Assembly (NCBI RefSeq): GCF_026013905.1
Contig: NZ_CP110257.1
Location: forward strand, 186,001-250,000
From: Schlegelella aquatica
Lineage (GTDB): Bacteria; Pseudomonadota; Gammaproteobacteria; Burkholderiales; Burkholderiaceae_C
Length of the DNA stretch: 64,000 nucleotides
Direction of reading: 5' to 3'
Of this stretch, positions 56,519 through 64,000 are shown in pieces (positions within the stretch are counted from its first letter, which is position 1; every line of letters starts with the position of its first letter). A model generated the notes under the pieces. That model did no database searches. It was given only the letters and a program-made list of their open reading frames with translations, and was not told the origin of the DNA. Both the position numbers and the translations under genes were made by a program.

Positions 56519-58048
56519 ATGAAGAAACTACTCGCCTCCCTGGCGCTGGGCCTTGCCGCATTCGGCTGGACGCTCGGCGCTCATGCCCAGGACGCCGCGC
56601 CTGCGTCTGCCCCGGCGGCTGCGGCGGCGGCTGCCGAGCCGGCTTCGGCAGCCCCTGCCACGGCCGCCGCTCCCGTACAGAGCGCCGCTTCCGCGCAGCC
56701 GGCCGCGACCCCCACCGCTGACAAGGGAGACGTGGCCTGGATGCTCGTCGCCACCCTGCTCGTCATCATGATGGCGGTGCCGGGCCTGGCCCTCTTCTAC
56801 GGCGGTCTCGTGCGCAGCAAGAACATGCTCTCGGTGCTGATGCAGGTGTTCGCCACCTTCAGCCTGATCGTCGTGCTGTGGTTCGTGTACGGCTACAGCC
56901 TCGCATTCACCGAGGGCAACGCCTACATCGGCGGCTTCGATCGCTTCCTCATGAAAGGCACGTTCGACGCGGCCAGCGGCTCCTTTTCGATGGCCGCCAC
57001 CTTCAGCAAAGGCGTGGTGATCCCGGAGATCCTCTTCGCCGCGTTCCAGGCCACCTTCGCTGGCATCACCTGCTGCCTGATCGTCGGCGCCTTCGCCGAG
57101 CGCATCAGGTTCTCGGCGGTGCTCTTGTTCATGGTGCTGTGGTTCACCTTCAGCTACCTCCCGATCGCGCACATGGTGTGGTTCTGGATGGGCCCCGACG
57201 CCTACACCGCCGCCGACCAGGTGGACGCGCTGACCGCCAAGGCCGGGCAGATCTGGCAATGGGGCGCGCTGGACTTCGCGGGCGGTACCGTGGTGCACAT
57301 CAACGCCGCGATTGCCGGCCTGGTCGGCGCCTACATGGTGGGCAAGCGCATCGGGTACGGGCGCGAGGCGTTCACCCCGCACTCGCTCACGCTGACGATG
57401 GTCGGAGCCTCCTTGCTGTGGGTCGGCTGGTTCGGCTTCAACGCGGGTTCAGCGCTCGAGTCGGGCAACTTCGCGGCGCTGGCCTTCATCAACACCTTCC
57501 TGGCCACCGCGGCGGCGGTGCTGTCGTGGATGGCCGGCGAGTGGCTGAGCAAGGGCAAGCCGTCGATGCTGGGCGCGGCCTCCGGTGCGGTGGCCGGTCT
57601 CGTGGCCATCACGCCGGCCGCCGGCAACGTCGGCATCGTCGGCGCGCTCGTCATCGGGCTGGTGGCCGGCCTGGCGTGCCTGTGGGGCGTCTCGGGCCTC
57701 AAGCGAGTGCTGGGGGCCGACGACTCGCTCGATGTGTTCGGCGTGCACGGGGTGGGCGGCATCGTGGGTGCGCTGCTGACGGGCGTGTTCAACTCGCCGG
57801 CGCTCGGCGGCCCCGGCTTCGTCGCCGACTGGGTCACCGGCACCATGGTCACCGCGGCCGACTACTCCATCGCCGCCCAGGTGTGGACGCAGCTCAAGGC
57901 GGTGCTCCTGACCGTCGTGTGGTCGGCGGTGGTGGCGGCGATCGCCTACAAGGTCGTCGATCTCGTGATCGGTCTGCGCGTCAGCGAGGAAGAAGAGCGC
58001 GAAGGCCTGGACATCGCCTCGCACGGCGAGACGGCCTACAGCAAGTGA
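56519..58048 (+). CDS. amtB: Ammonium transporter AmtB
   Basis: 509-aa inner-membrane ammonium channel. A signal peptide (MKKLLASLALGLAAFGWTLGAHAQ) and a 50-residue Ala/Pro-rich linker precede eleven membrane helices. Family motifs are FYGGLVRSKNMLSVLMQ, LDFAGGTVVHINAA (first pore His), and VFGVHGVGGIVGALLTGVF (second pore His). The linker is longer than in E. coli AmtB. GlnK encoded upstream is its direct inhibitor. Confidence 0.97.
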   Translation: MKKLLASLALGLAAFGWTLGAHAQDAAPASAPAAAAAAAEPASAAPATAAAPVQSAASAQPAATPTADKGDVAWMLVATLLVIMMAVPGLALFYGGLVRSKNMLSVLMQVFATFSLIVVLWFVYGYSLAFTEGNAYIGGFDRFLMKGTFDAASGSFSMAATFSKGVVIPEILFAAFQATFAGITCCLIVGAFAERIRFSAVLLFMVLWFTFSYLPIAHMVWFWMGPDAYTAADQVDALTAKAGQIWQWGALDFAGGTVVHINAAIAGLVGAYMVGKRIGYGREAFTPHSLTLTMVGASLLWVGWFGFNAGSALESGNFAALAFINTFLATAAAVLSWMAGEWLSKGKPSMLGAASGAVAGLVAITPAAGNVGIVGALVIGLVAGLACLWGVSGLKRVLGADDSLDVFGVHGVGGIVGALLTGVFNSPALGGPGFVADWVTGTMVTAADYSIAAQVWTQLKAVLLTVVWSAVVAAIAYKVVDLVIGLRVSEEEEREGLDIASHGETAYSK

Positions 58049-58192
58049 GGCCTTTCGGGGCGCGGCCGAGCCTGGCCGCCCGGCACGCGCCCCGGGGACC
58101 GAAGGCGGTCACTCCCGGCGGGCCCGATTCGTTGCTCGAATGGCAACAGAGTGGCAGACGGTCTTGCGCAACACGCGTCGGACCCCATTTGC

Positions 58193-58198
58193 CTAGAA
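58193..58198 (+). promoter_or_regulatory. -10 element (TAGAAT) upstream of gshA
   Basis: TAGAAT about 120 bp before gshA in the 271-bp gap after amtB. The rest of this gap contains no recognisable gene. Confidence 0.45.
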
Positions 58199-58319
58199 TC
58201 GACGCTCGCCCTCTCGAGGACACGCAGGGTCGTCCCGCGTCTGCCTGACGGACGGGGCGGGGCGCACACCGCGTCCCGCCGCGGGGGGCTTTCACTCGCC
58301 GCCACTGAAGGCTTTCCGC

Positions 58320-59615
58320 ATGGTCCCTCATCTCATCACGGCGCTGACCGGCCCGATCAACGAGCTCGAGCAGCGCATCCTCGAATCCATGCCTGCCATC
58401 GAGCGCTGGTTCCGGCTCGAATGGATGGAGCACACGCCGCCGTTCTACAGCTCGGTGGACCTGCGCAACGCCGGCTTCAAGCTCGCGCCGGTGGACACCA
58501 ACTTGTTCCCCGGCGGCTTCAACAACCTCACCGAGGAGATGCTGCCGCTGGCGGTGCAGGCTTCGATGGCCGCGATCGAGAAGATCTGCCCCGAGGCCAA
58601 GAACCTGCTGCTGATCCCCGAGCGGCACACCCGCAACTCCTTCTACCTCACCAACGTCCAGCGGCTGGTGCAGATCTTCCAGGCCGCGGGCCTGAACGTG
58701 CGGCTCGGCACGCTGGACGAGACGATCAAGGAGCCCACGACGCTCGAGCTGCCCGACGGCAGCACGCTCACCGTCGAGCCGCTGGTCCGCACCAAGCGCC
58801 GACTGGGCCTCAAGGACTTCGACCCCTGCACCATCCTGCTCAACAACGACCTCTCGGCCGGCCTGCCCGAGGTGCTGGAGGGGTTGCACGAGCAGTACCT
58901 CCTGCCCCCGCTGCACGCCGGCTGGGCGGTGCGGCGCAAGTCCAACCACTTCCAGGCCTACGAGGAGGTCGCCAAGAAGTTCGCCAAGCTCCTCGGCATG
59001 GACCCGTGGCTCATCAACCCGATGTTCGCCAAGTGCGGCCAGGTGAACTTCCAGGAGGGTGCCGGGCTGGAGTGCCTGCAGAGCAACGTCGATGCGCTGC
59101 TGGCCAAGATCCGGCGCAAGTACAAGGAGTACGGCATCCAGGAGAAGCCCTTCGTCATCGTCAAGGCCGATGCCGGAACCTACGGCATGGGCATCATGAC
59201 GGTGCGCGACGCGAAGGACCTGACCGCGCTCAATCGCAAGACCCGCAACAAGATGTCCGTCATCAAGGACGGCCAGGAGGTGTCGGAGGTCATCATCCAG
59301 GAGGGCGTGCCGACCTACGAGCGCATCAACGACGCGGTGGCCGAGCCGGTCGTCTACATGATCGACCGCTACGTGGTCGGCGGCTTCTACCGGGTGCATG
59401 CCGAGCGGGGCATCGACGAGAACCTCAACTCCCCGGGCGCGAGCTTCGTGCCGCTGGCCTTCGCCGAGTCCGCCCAGTTGCCCAAGCCGCACGCCAAGCC
59501 CGGGGCGAGCCCGCCCAACCGCTTCTACATGTACGGCGTGATCGGCCGGCTCGCCATGCTGGCGGCCAGCTACGAGCTCGAGGCCACCGACCCGAACGCC
59601 GAGACGTACGATTGA
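58320..59615 (+). CDS. gshA: Glutamate-cysteine ligase (proteobacterial GshA-type)
   Basis: Joins glutamate and cysteine in the first step of glutathione synthesis. The 431-aa protein belongs to the Burkholderiales/Xanthomonas type, not the E. coli type. It shows [51 protein letters not shown] (ATP-grasp-like lysine), [38 protein letters not shown] and a C-terminal [21 protein letters not shown]. The second-step enzyme gshB lies downstream beyond kup. Confidence 0.94.
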   Translation: MVPHLITALTGPINELEQRILESMPAIERWFRLEWMEHTPPFYSSVDLRNAGFKLAPVDTNLFPGGFNNLTEEMLPLAVQASMAAIEKICPEAKNLLLIPERHTRNSFYLTNVQRLVQIFQAAGLNVRLGTLDETIKEPTTLELPDGSTLTVEPLVRTKRRLGLKDFDPCTILLNNDLSAGLPEVLEGLHEQYLLPPLHAGWAVRRKSNHFQAYEEVAKKFAKLLGMDPWLINPMFAKCGQVNFQEGAGLECLQSNVDALLAKIRRKYKEYGIQEKPFVIVKADAGTYGMGIMTVRDAKDLTALNRKTRNKMSVIKDGQEVSEVIIQEGVPTYERINDAVAEPVVYMIDRYVVGGFYRVHAERGIDENLNSPGASFVPLAFAESAQLPKPHAKPGASPPNRFYMYGVIGRLAMLAASYELEATDPNAETYD

Positions 59616-59736
59616 GCCCCCGTCCCGCCGCGCGCGGGGCCTCGCCCGCCTTCGTTGCTGCGTCGCAACATTGATTTCGAGCAGCCCCGGCGGGACAGGC
59701 GCAAAATGGCGGCCTTTCCATAACGACCTCCCGCTC

Positions 59737-61623
59737 GTGGCATCCAGGACCCAACGCGCGCCCGCCGGCTCCCAGTTGGCGGCGCTGACACTCGGTGCGA
59801 TCGGCGTCGTCTACGGCGATATCGGCACCAGCCCGCTGTATGCGCTGAAGGAAGTCTTCACTCACGGCCGCATCCCTGTGACCGCGGAGAACATCCTCGG
59901 GATCCTGTCGATGATGTTCTGGACGCTCACGATCATCGTCTCCCTCAAGTACGTGAGCCTCATCCTGCGGGCCGACAACAACGGGGAGGGCGGGTTGGTC
60001 GCCATGCTGGCCTTGGCCTCCATGGCCGTGAAGGACCGGCCGGTGCTGCGCCGGCGATTGCTGGTGGTGGGCATCTTCGGCACGGCCATCTTCTTCGGCG
60101 ACGGGGTCATTACACCGGCTATCTCGGTGCTCTCGGCGGTGGAGGGGCTGGAAGTGGCGGCCCCGGGGCTGGAGCCGTTCGTCGTGCCGATCACGCTGGT
60201 CGTGCTGACGGCGCTCTTTGCCGTGCAAAAGCGCGGCACGGCGAGCGTCGGCAAGCTGTTCGGGCCCATCACCGCCGTGTGGTTCATCGTCCTCGCGGTG
60301 CTGGGCCTGGCGCACGTCGTGCGCAATCCGGCGGTGCTCTCGGCCCTGCTGCCTCACCACGCGCTGCTGTTCATCTTCCAGCACCCCGGGCTCGCCTTCG
60401 TCTCGTTGGGGGCGATCGTGCTGTGCGTCACCGGGGCCGAGGCGCTGTATGCCGACATGGGGCACTTCGGCAAGCGCCCGATCCGCGTGGCCTGGTTCAG
60501 CCTCGTGATGCCGGCGCTCGTGCTCAACTACTTCGGCCAGGGGGCGATGCTGCTCGTCCACCCCGAGAACGTGAACAACCCGTTCTACGAGATGGCGCCG
60601 ACCTGGGCGCTGTACCCGCTCATTGGGCTGGCCACCTGTGCCACCGTGATCGCCTCGCAGGCGCTCATCTCGGCCGCTTTCTCGGTGACCAAGCAAGTCA
60701 TCCAGCTCGGCTACCTGCCGCGCCTGCGGATCACCCACACCTCCGTGCGCGAGGCGGGGCAGATCTACGTGCCCTTCGTCAACTGGACGCTGTACGGCTG
60801 CATCGTCATCGCCGTCGTGCTGTTCGGCTCCAGCAGCGCGCTGGCCTCGGCCTACGGCATCGCCGTGACGATCGACATGCTCATCACCACGGTGATGACC
60901 TTCTTCGTCATCCGCTACGCGTGGAACTACCCCTGGGCCGTGTGCGTGGCGGCGACGGGCTTCTTCTTCGTGGTGGACATGATGTTCTTCGCCGCCAACG
61001 CGGTGAAGGTGCTGGACGGCGGCTGGTTCCCGCTGGTGATCGGCGCGATCATGTTCACGCTGATGACGACGTGGAAGCAGGGTCGTCAGCTCCTCGGCGA
61101 GCGGCTGCGCGACGAGTCGGTCGAACTCAAGAGCTTCCTCGACTCGGTCTTCCTCAGCCCGCCCACGCGGGTGCCCGGCACGGCGGTGTTCCTCAATGCC
61201 GAGAAGGGCACCACGCCGAACGCGCTGCTGCACAACCTCAAGCACAACAAGGTGCTGCACGACACCAACCTCTTCGTGACCGTGCGCCACCACGAGGTGC
61301 CGTGGATCGGCTTCGACAAGCGCGTCGAGGTCGAGCCGCTGGGGCATGACTGCTGGCAGGTGGTGCTGCATTTCGGCTTCAAGAACGACCCGGACGTCCC
61401 CGAGGCGCTGCGGCTCCTGCGCGGCCGGGGCGTGCAGCTCGACGACATGGAGACCTCGTACTTCCTGTCGCGCGAGATCGTCATCCCCACCTTCGGCAGC
61501 GGCATGATGCCCTGGCGCGAGAAGCTGTTCTCGGGCATGCACCGCAACGCGGCCGGGGCGGCCGACTTCCTCCATCTGCCGGCCAACCGGGTGGTCGAGT
61601 TGGGCTCGAAGATCGAGATCTGA
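59737..61623 (+). CDS. kup: Low-affinity potassium uptake protein Kup
   Basis: 628-aa KUP/HAK/KT transporter with twelve membrane segments. It has the diagnostic [25 protein letters not shown] near the N-terminus, [46 protein letters not shown], and a 130-residue cytoplasmic C-terminal domain. GTG 59737 was chosen because it gives the family N-terminus; TTG 59671 is less likely. It sits between gshA and gshB; glutathione-linked control of K+ fluxes is known elsewhere, but any link here is inference. Confidence 0.95.
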   Translation: MASRTQRAPAGSQLAALTLGAIGVVYGDIGTSPLYALKEVFTHGRIPVTAENILGILSMMFWTLTIIVSLKYVSLILRADNNGEGGLVAMLALASMAVKDRPVLRRRLLVVGIFGTAIFFGDGVITPAISVLSAVEGLEVAAPGLEPFVVPITLVVLTALFAVQKRGTASVGKLFGPITAVWFIVLAVLGLAHVVRNPAVLSALLPHHALLFIFQHPGLAFVSLGAIVLCVTGAEALYADMGHFGKRPIRVAWFSLVMPALVLNYFGQGAMLLVHPENVNNPFYEMAPTWALYPLIGLATCATVIASQALISAAFSVTKQVIQLGYLPRLRITHTSVREAGQIYVPFVNWTLYGCIVIAVVLFGSSSALASAYGIAVTIDMLITTVMTFFVIRYAWNYPWAVCVAATGFFFVVDMMFFAANAVKVLDGGWFPLVIGAIMFTLMTTWKQGRQLLGERLRDESVELKSFLDSVFLSPPTRVPGTAVFLNAEKGTTPNALLHNLKHNKVLHDTNLFVTVRHHEVPWIGFDKRVEVEPLGHDCWQVVLHFGFKNDPDVPEALRLLRGRGVQLDDMETSYFLSREIVIPTFGSGMMPWREKLFSGMHRNAAGAADFLHLPANRVVELGSKIEI

Positions 61624-61723
61624 CGCGCCTCGTCCAGCCCCTCGCCGGCGGGACGGGCCGGGCCCTGATAGGCTGTGAAGCTCTCGTGACCGCCGGGAAG
61701 GATTCAGCCCCGACCCCACGACC

Positions 61724-62671
61724 ATGAAGTTCCTTTTCCTCGCCGATCCGCTCGACCGATTCAAGATCTACAAGGACTCGACCTACGCAATGATGCGCGA
61801 GGCGGCCGCGCGCGGTCACGAACTGTGGGCCTGCGAGCCGCGTCATCTGGCCTGGCGCACCGGCTCGCGCGTCGTCGCCCGCGCCACGCCGGTGCTCCTC
61901 ACCGGGGTGAGCGACCCGTGGTACGAGGCCGGCGAGCCGCAGGTGGTCGAGTTGGCCTCGTTCGACGCGGTGTTGATGCGCAAGGACCCGCCGTTCGACA
62001 CCGAGTACTTCTATGCGACGCACCTGCTCGAGCAGGCCGAGCGCGAGGGCGCGCGCGTGTTCAACAGCGCACGCGCATTGCGCGACCATCCCGAGAAGCT
62101 CGCGGTGATGGAGTTCCCGCAGTTCATCGCGCCGACGCTGGTCAGCCGCGACGCCGAGGAGATCCGCGAGTTCCACGCCGAGCACGGCGACGTGGTGCTC
62201 AAGCCGCTCGACGGCATGGGGGGCATGGGCATCTTCCGGGTCGGCCCCGACGGACTCAACCTCGGCAGCATCATCGAGACGCTGAACCAGGGCGGCACCC
62301 GCACCATCATGATCCAGCGCTACCTGCCGCAGATCGTGCAGGGCGACAAACGGGTGCTGGTGATCGGCGGGGAGCCGATCCCCTATGTGCTCGCCCGCAT
62401 CCCGCAAGGCAGCGAGATCCGCGGCAACCTCGCCGCCGGCGGCAAGGGGGTGGCGCAGCCGCTGAACGAGCGCGACCGCGAGACGGCACGCGCGATCGGC
62501 CGGGTGCTCGCTCCGCGCGGGCTCCTGCTCATCGGGCTGGACATCATCGGCGAGTGTGTCACCGAGATCAACGTCACCAGCCCGACCTGCTTCCAGGAGA
62601 TCGCCCAGCAGACCGGCTACGACGTTGCCTGCACCTTCATCGACGCGCTCGAGGCGGCGTTGGCGGGGTGA
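61724..62671 (+). CDS. gshB: Glutathione synthetase
   Basis: Adds glycine to gamma-glutamylcysteine with ATP. The 315-aa ATP-grasp protein has FLADPLDRFKIYKDST, MRKDPPFDTEYFYATHLLE, KPLDGMGGMGIF (P-loop-like lid), IMIQRYLP and the metal-binding ITEINVTSPTCFQEI-type motif TEINVTSPTCFQEIA. Full family length. Confidence 0.97.
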   Translation: MKFLFLADPLDRFKIYKDSTYAMMREAAARGHELWACEPRHLAWRTGSRVVARATPVLLTGVSDPWYEAGEPQVVELASFDAVLMRKDPPFDTEYFYATHLLEQAEREGARVFNSARALRDHPEKLAVMEFPQFIAPTLVSRDAEEIREFHAEHGDVVLKPLDGMGGMGIFRVGPDGLNLGSIIETLNQGGTRTIMIQRYLPQIVQGDKRVLVIGGEPIPYVLARIPQGSEIRGNLAAGGKGVAQPLNERDRETARAIGRVLAPRGLLLIGLDIIGECVTEINVTSPTCFQEIAQQTGYDVACTFIDALEAALAG

Positions 62672-62698
62672 GCGAACCAAGGGGGTCCCCCAAAAGAA

Positions 62699-62720
62699 GA
62701 GCGGCCCCGCAGGGCCGCTC
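62699..62720. terminator. GC-rich hairpin after gshB
   Basis: GAGCGGCCC and GGGCCGCTC form a 9-bp perfect stem with a 4-nt loop, 27 bp after the gshB stop and 28 bp before the small minus-strand frame. No U-run follows, so termination efficiency is uncertain; being symmetrical it may serve both strands. Confidence 0.45.
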
Positions 62721-62748
62721 CGTTCGCTCGAGGTCCGGCGAGGGGGGC

Positions 62749-62925
62749 TCAGGCCGCCGCCAGCCAGCAGGCGGTGTCGAACGCGCTGCTCATCGGCGGC
62801 AGATTGATCGTGAACGCCGGCGCACCGTTCTTCTTCGGCGTGATGTCGCCGTTGCGGGCCACTTCGTTCGCCCGCTCCCATGACCCGATTTCCTGGGAGC
62901 GGGCTACAGAAAAGAATAGAAGCAC
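62749..62925 (-). other. Small open frame downstream of barstar gene, possible gene remnant
   Basis: A 58-codon minus-strand frame (GTG 62925) overlaps the end of the barstar gene by 22 bp. It encodes SQEIGSWERANEVARNG and APAFTINLPPMSSAFDTACW. The composition looks protein-like, with balanced residues and no arginine excess, and it is bounded by the hairpin after gshB. It may be the C-terminal remnant of a lost gene. I recognise no family. Confidence 0.25.
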
Positions 62926-63299
62926 CTGAATGGCACTTTCCGCTCCGCCCAGAAGTCGGCGGCGTCGCGGAAGACGTCCAGCAGCTGCTCGCGGGCCTCG
63001 CGGTCGAAGCGCGGGTTGTCCGGCAGCTGCTCGAGCACCACGATGAAGCCCGGCTGCGGGCCGGCCTTGTGAATCAGATCCGTCATGCAGTCGTACAGCG
63101 CATCGAAGTTCTTGCCGAAGTGCGCCGGGAACAGGAACGACTGGGCAATCGTCTCCAGCACTTCCTGCTTGGTCTGCGCGTTCGCCAGGTTCGCGTAGAG
63201 GAAGTGCTGCCCGGTGTCTTGCGCGGTCTGCATCAAGTCTTCTACGCGGAATGCGCGTATCGACTGGACGATGTTCGGACGGACGGTCTGCAAAAGCAT
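62904..63299 (-). CDS. Barstar-family ribonuclease inhibitor
   Basis: 131 aa. The barstar fold is indicated by FLYANLANAQTKQEVLETIAQSFLFP, HFGKNFDALYDCMTDL (the acidic inhibitor helix region) and the C-terminal FRDAADFWAERKVPFRCFYSFL. It lies 24 bp downstream of a secreted guanyl-specific RNase gene, so it should protect the cytoplasm from that enzyme by blocking its active site. No signal peptide, as expected for an intracellular inhibitor. Confidence 0.92.
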   Translation of the reverse strand: MLLQTVRPNIVQSIRAFRVEDLMQTAQDTGQHFLYANLANAQTKQEVLETIAQSFLFPAHFGKNFDALYDCMTDLIHKAGPQPGFIVVLEQLPDNPRFDREAREQLLDVFRDAADFWAERKVPFRCFYSFL

Positions 63300-63323
63300 G
63301 TCACGATCCCCAAGTGCAACGAA

Positions 63324-63749
63324 TCATTCGACGATCCGGCGGAAGCTCGCGTAGTGGTCGTCGGTGTAATAGCAGGCTTCAGGGGCGCTCGGCGGCTGCC
63401 CTCCGCACACGATGCGCCGCGGCCCCCGGTGACGGACCCCGGGCGTTTTCACCGTATATTCGCGGTAGTGCCCCCGAGGCTTGACCGGCAGCAACCGCTC
63501 TCGATTGAAGAACACCGTGCCGTCCTTCTCGTAGGGGAAAGGTCCCCCTTGGCGGATGAGGCGATGGGTCTCCTGCGCTTGCGGCGGCAGTTCGGCGAAG
63601 GCGATGACCGCTCGCTCGCCCTGCACCGTGGTCGGCCCCCTGGCATCGACCGGCCCGGAAGCGAAGGCCACGGCCAGCGCCGCGACGGTGGCGGCTCCTA
63701 CCCTGCGGAGCGACGACGGCCACCGACGTGACGTACCAGCGGTCCCCAC
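63324..63749 (-). CDS. Secreted guanyl-specific ribonuclease (RNase Sa/T1-like, microbial RNase N1 family)
   Basis: 141 aa from GTG 63749, which has AGGGA 7 nt upstream and gives a clean signal peptide (SSLRRVGAATVAALAVAFASG). ATG 63818 would add 23 residues. The mature enzyme has the family core: FAELPPQAQETHRLIRQGGPF, the substrate strand GHYREYTVKTPG (catalytic Glu), RHRGPRRIVCGG (catalytic Arg) and the last-strand His in YYTDDHYASFRRI. It cleaves RNA 3' of guanosine. Exported toxin or nutrient-scavenging RNase; the barstar gene follows directly. Confidence 0.9.
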   Translation of the reverse strand: MGTAGTSRRWPSSLRRVGAATVAALAVAFASGPVDARGPTTVQGERAVIAFAELPPQAQETHRLIRQGGPFPYEKDGTVFFNRERLLPVKPRGHYREYTVKTPGVRHRGPRRIVCGGQPPSAPEACYYTDDHYASFRRIVE

Positions 63750-63806
63750 GGGTTTTCCCTGAAAACTGAAGCCGCGATGGTACCGGTTTGGCGGAAAAAC
63801 CACAAG

Positions 63807-63831
63807 TTTCTGCTGCAATTTTCAGCAGAAA
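63807..63831. repeat. Inverted repeat upstream of the RNase gene
   Basis: TTTCTGCTG and CAGCAGAAA are exact 9-bp inverted arms around a 7-bp A/T-rich centre, about 58 bp before the RNase start. It may be an operator for the RNase-barstar operon or a terminator for a gene beyond the window edge. The remaining 169 bp to the end show no supported gene. Confidence 0.5.
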
Positions 63832-64000
63832 GGATCGGAATTCGCTGCTTCTGACGTGAGCGATCGCTTTCTTTTTTGGCCTTATGGCGCCTCGCATTGA
63901 CCGCCGCTGCGGCGGCTGCCGAGGCCGCGTGACGCGCCGAGGGACGCCGCCGCGCCCCCTGGTGCAAACCGTGGCGCGTTTCACAGGAGACGCCGGTTCC

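Overview
The window is a chromosomal segment of a high-GC (about 70%) Gram-negative bacterium. It most resembles the order Burkholderiales (Leptothrix/Rubrivivax/Caldimonas-type lineages). That placement is inferred from the gene families (split MetH, MetX-MetW, type III-like GshA, TorF-GlnK-AmtB, AmgK divergent from LptD) and from recurring TAGAAT -10 elements. No 16S rRNA or tRNA gene is visible to confirm it.

1-9.4 kb: the 5' part of a split metH behind an S-adenosylhomocysteine (SAH) riboswitch; the envelope/ribosome operon lptD-surA-ksgA; a divergent amgK-like sugar kinase; a LysR regulator facing a small DUF4148 protein; rsmE. 9.4-15.4 kb: an unknown small protein, an M20 dipeptidase, a monoacylglycerol-lipase-like hydrolase, then metX-metW behind a SAM-II riboswitch followed by an intrinsic-terminator hairpin, and a UPF0149/SEC-C protein. 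The SAH element (metH) and SAM-II element (metX) put two steps of methionine synthesis under RNA control by methyl-cycle metabolites. 15.4-26.2 kb: a two-component system, GST, purB, a GntR-MFS operon, a 13-bp tandem repeat array between gntR and pyrF, pyrF, and a two-subunit molybdenum hydroxylase.

26.5-40.4 kb: cell-surface and export functions. These are a DUF4382 lipoprotein, a class II glutamine amidotransferase, an SBBP-repeat lipoprotein, the DUF1800-DUF1501 pair (lipoprotein plus Tat substrate), and an AcrR-regulated RND efflux operon with a conserved AcrR-type operator in the divergent promoter.

41.6-53.2 kb: an island with no integrase that carries a nine-gene co-oriented type I restriction-modification operon: half-size hsdS, DUF2188, hsdM, rhuM, full-size hsdS, DUF3800, a 539-aa protein of unknown function, hsdR and a YgjP-type metalloprotease. 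Most genes overlap by 1-4 bp. The island breaks two host genes: a dienelactone hydrolase (5' end lost) on the left and a styrene-monooxygenase-like gene (reduced to a middle fragment) on the right. The 539-aa protein and its DUF3800 neighbour, inserted between hsdS and hsdR, are the best candidates for an undescribed defence component.

53.5-64 kb: comM/yifB; a nitrogen-regulated torF-glnK-amtB operon with a near-consensus sigma-54 promoter and a possible NtrC site; gshA, kup and gshB; and a secreted guanyl-specific ribonuclease with its barstar-type inhibitor.

Start codons were moved inward from the longest open frame where a ribosome-binding site, signal peptide, promoter spacing or gene overlap favoured it; each such choice is stated. 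Family names come from reading the translated sequences, not from database searches.
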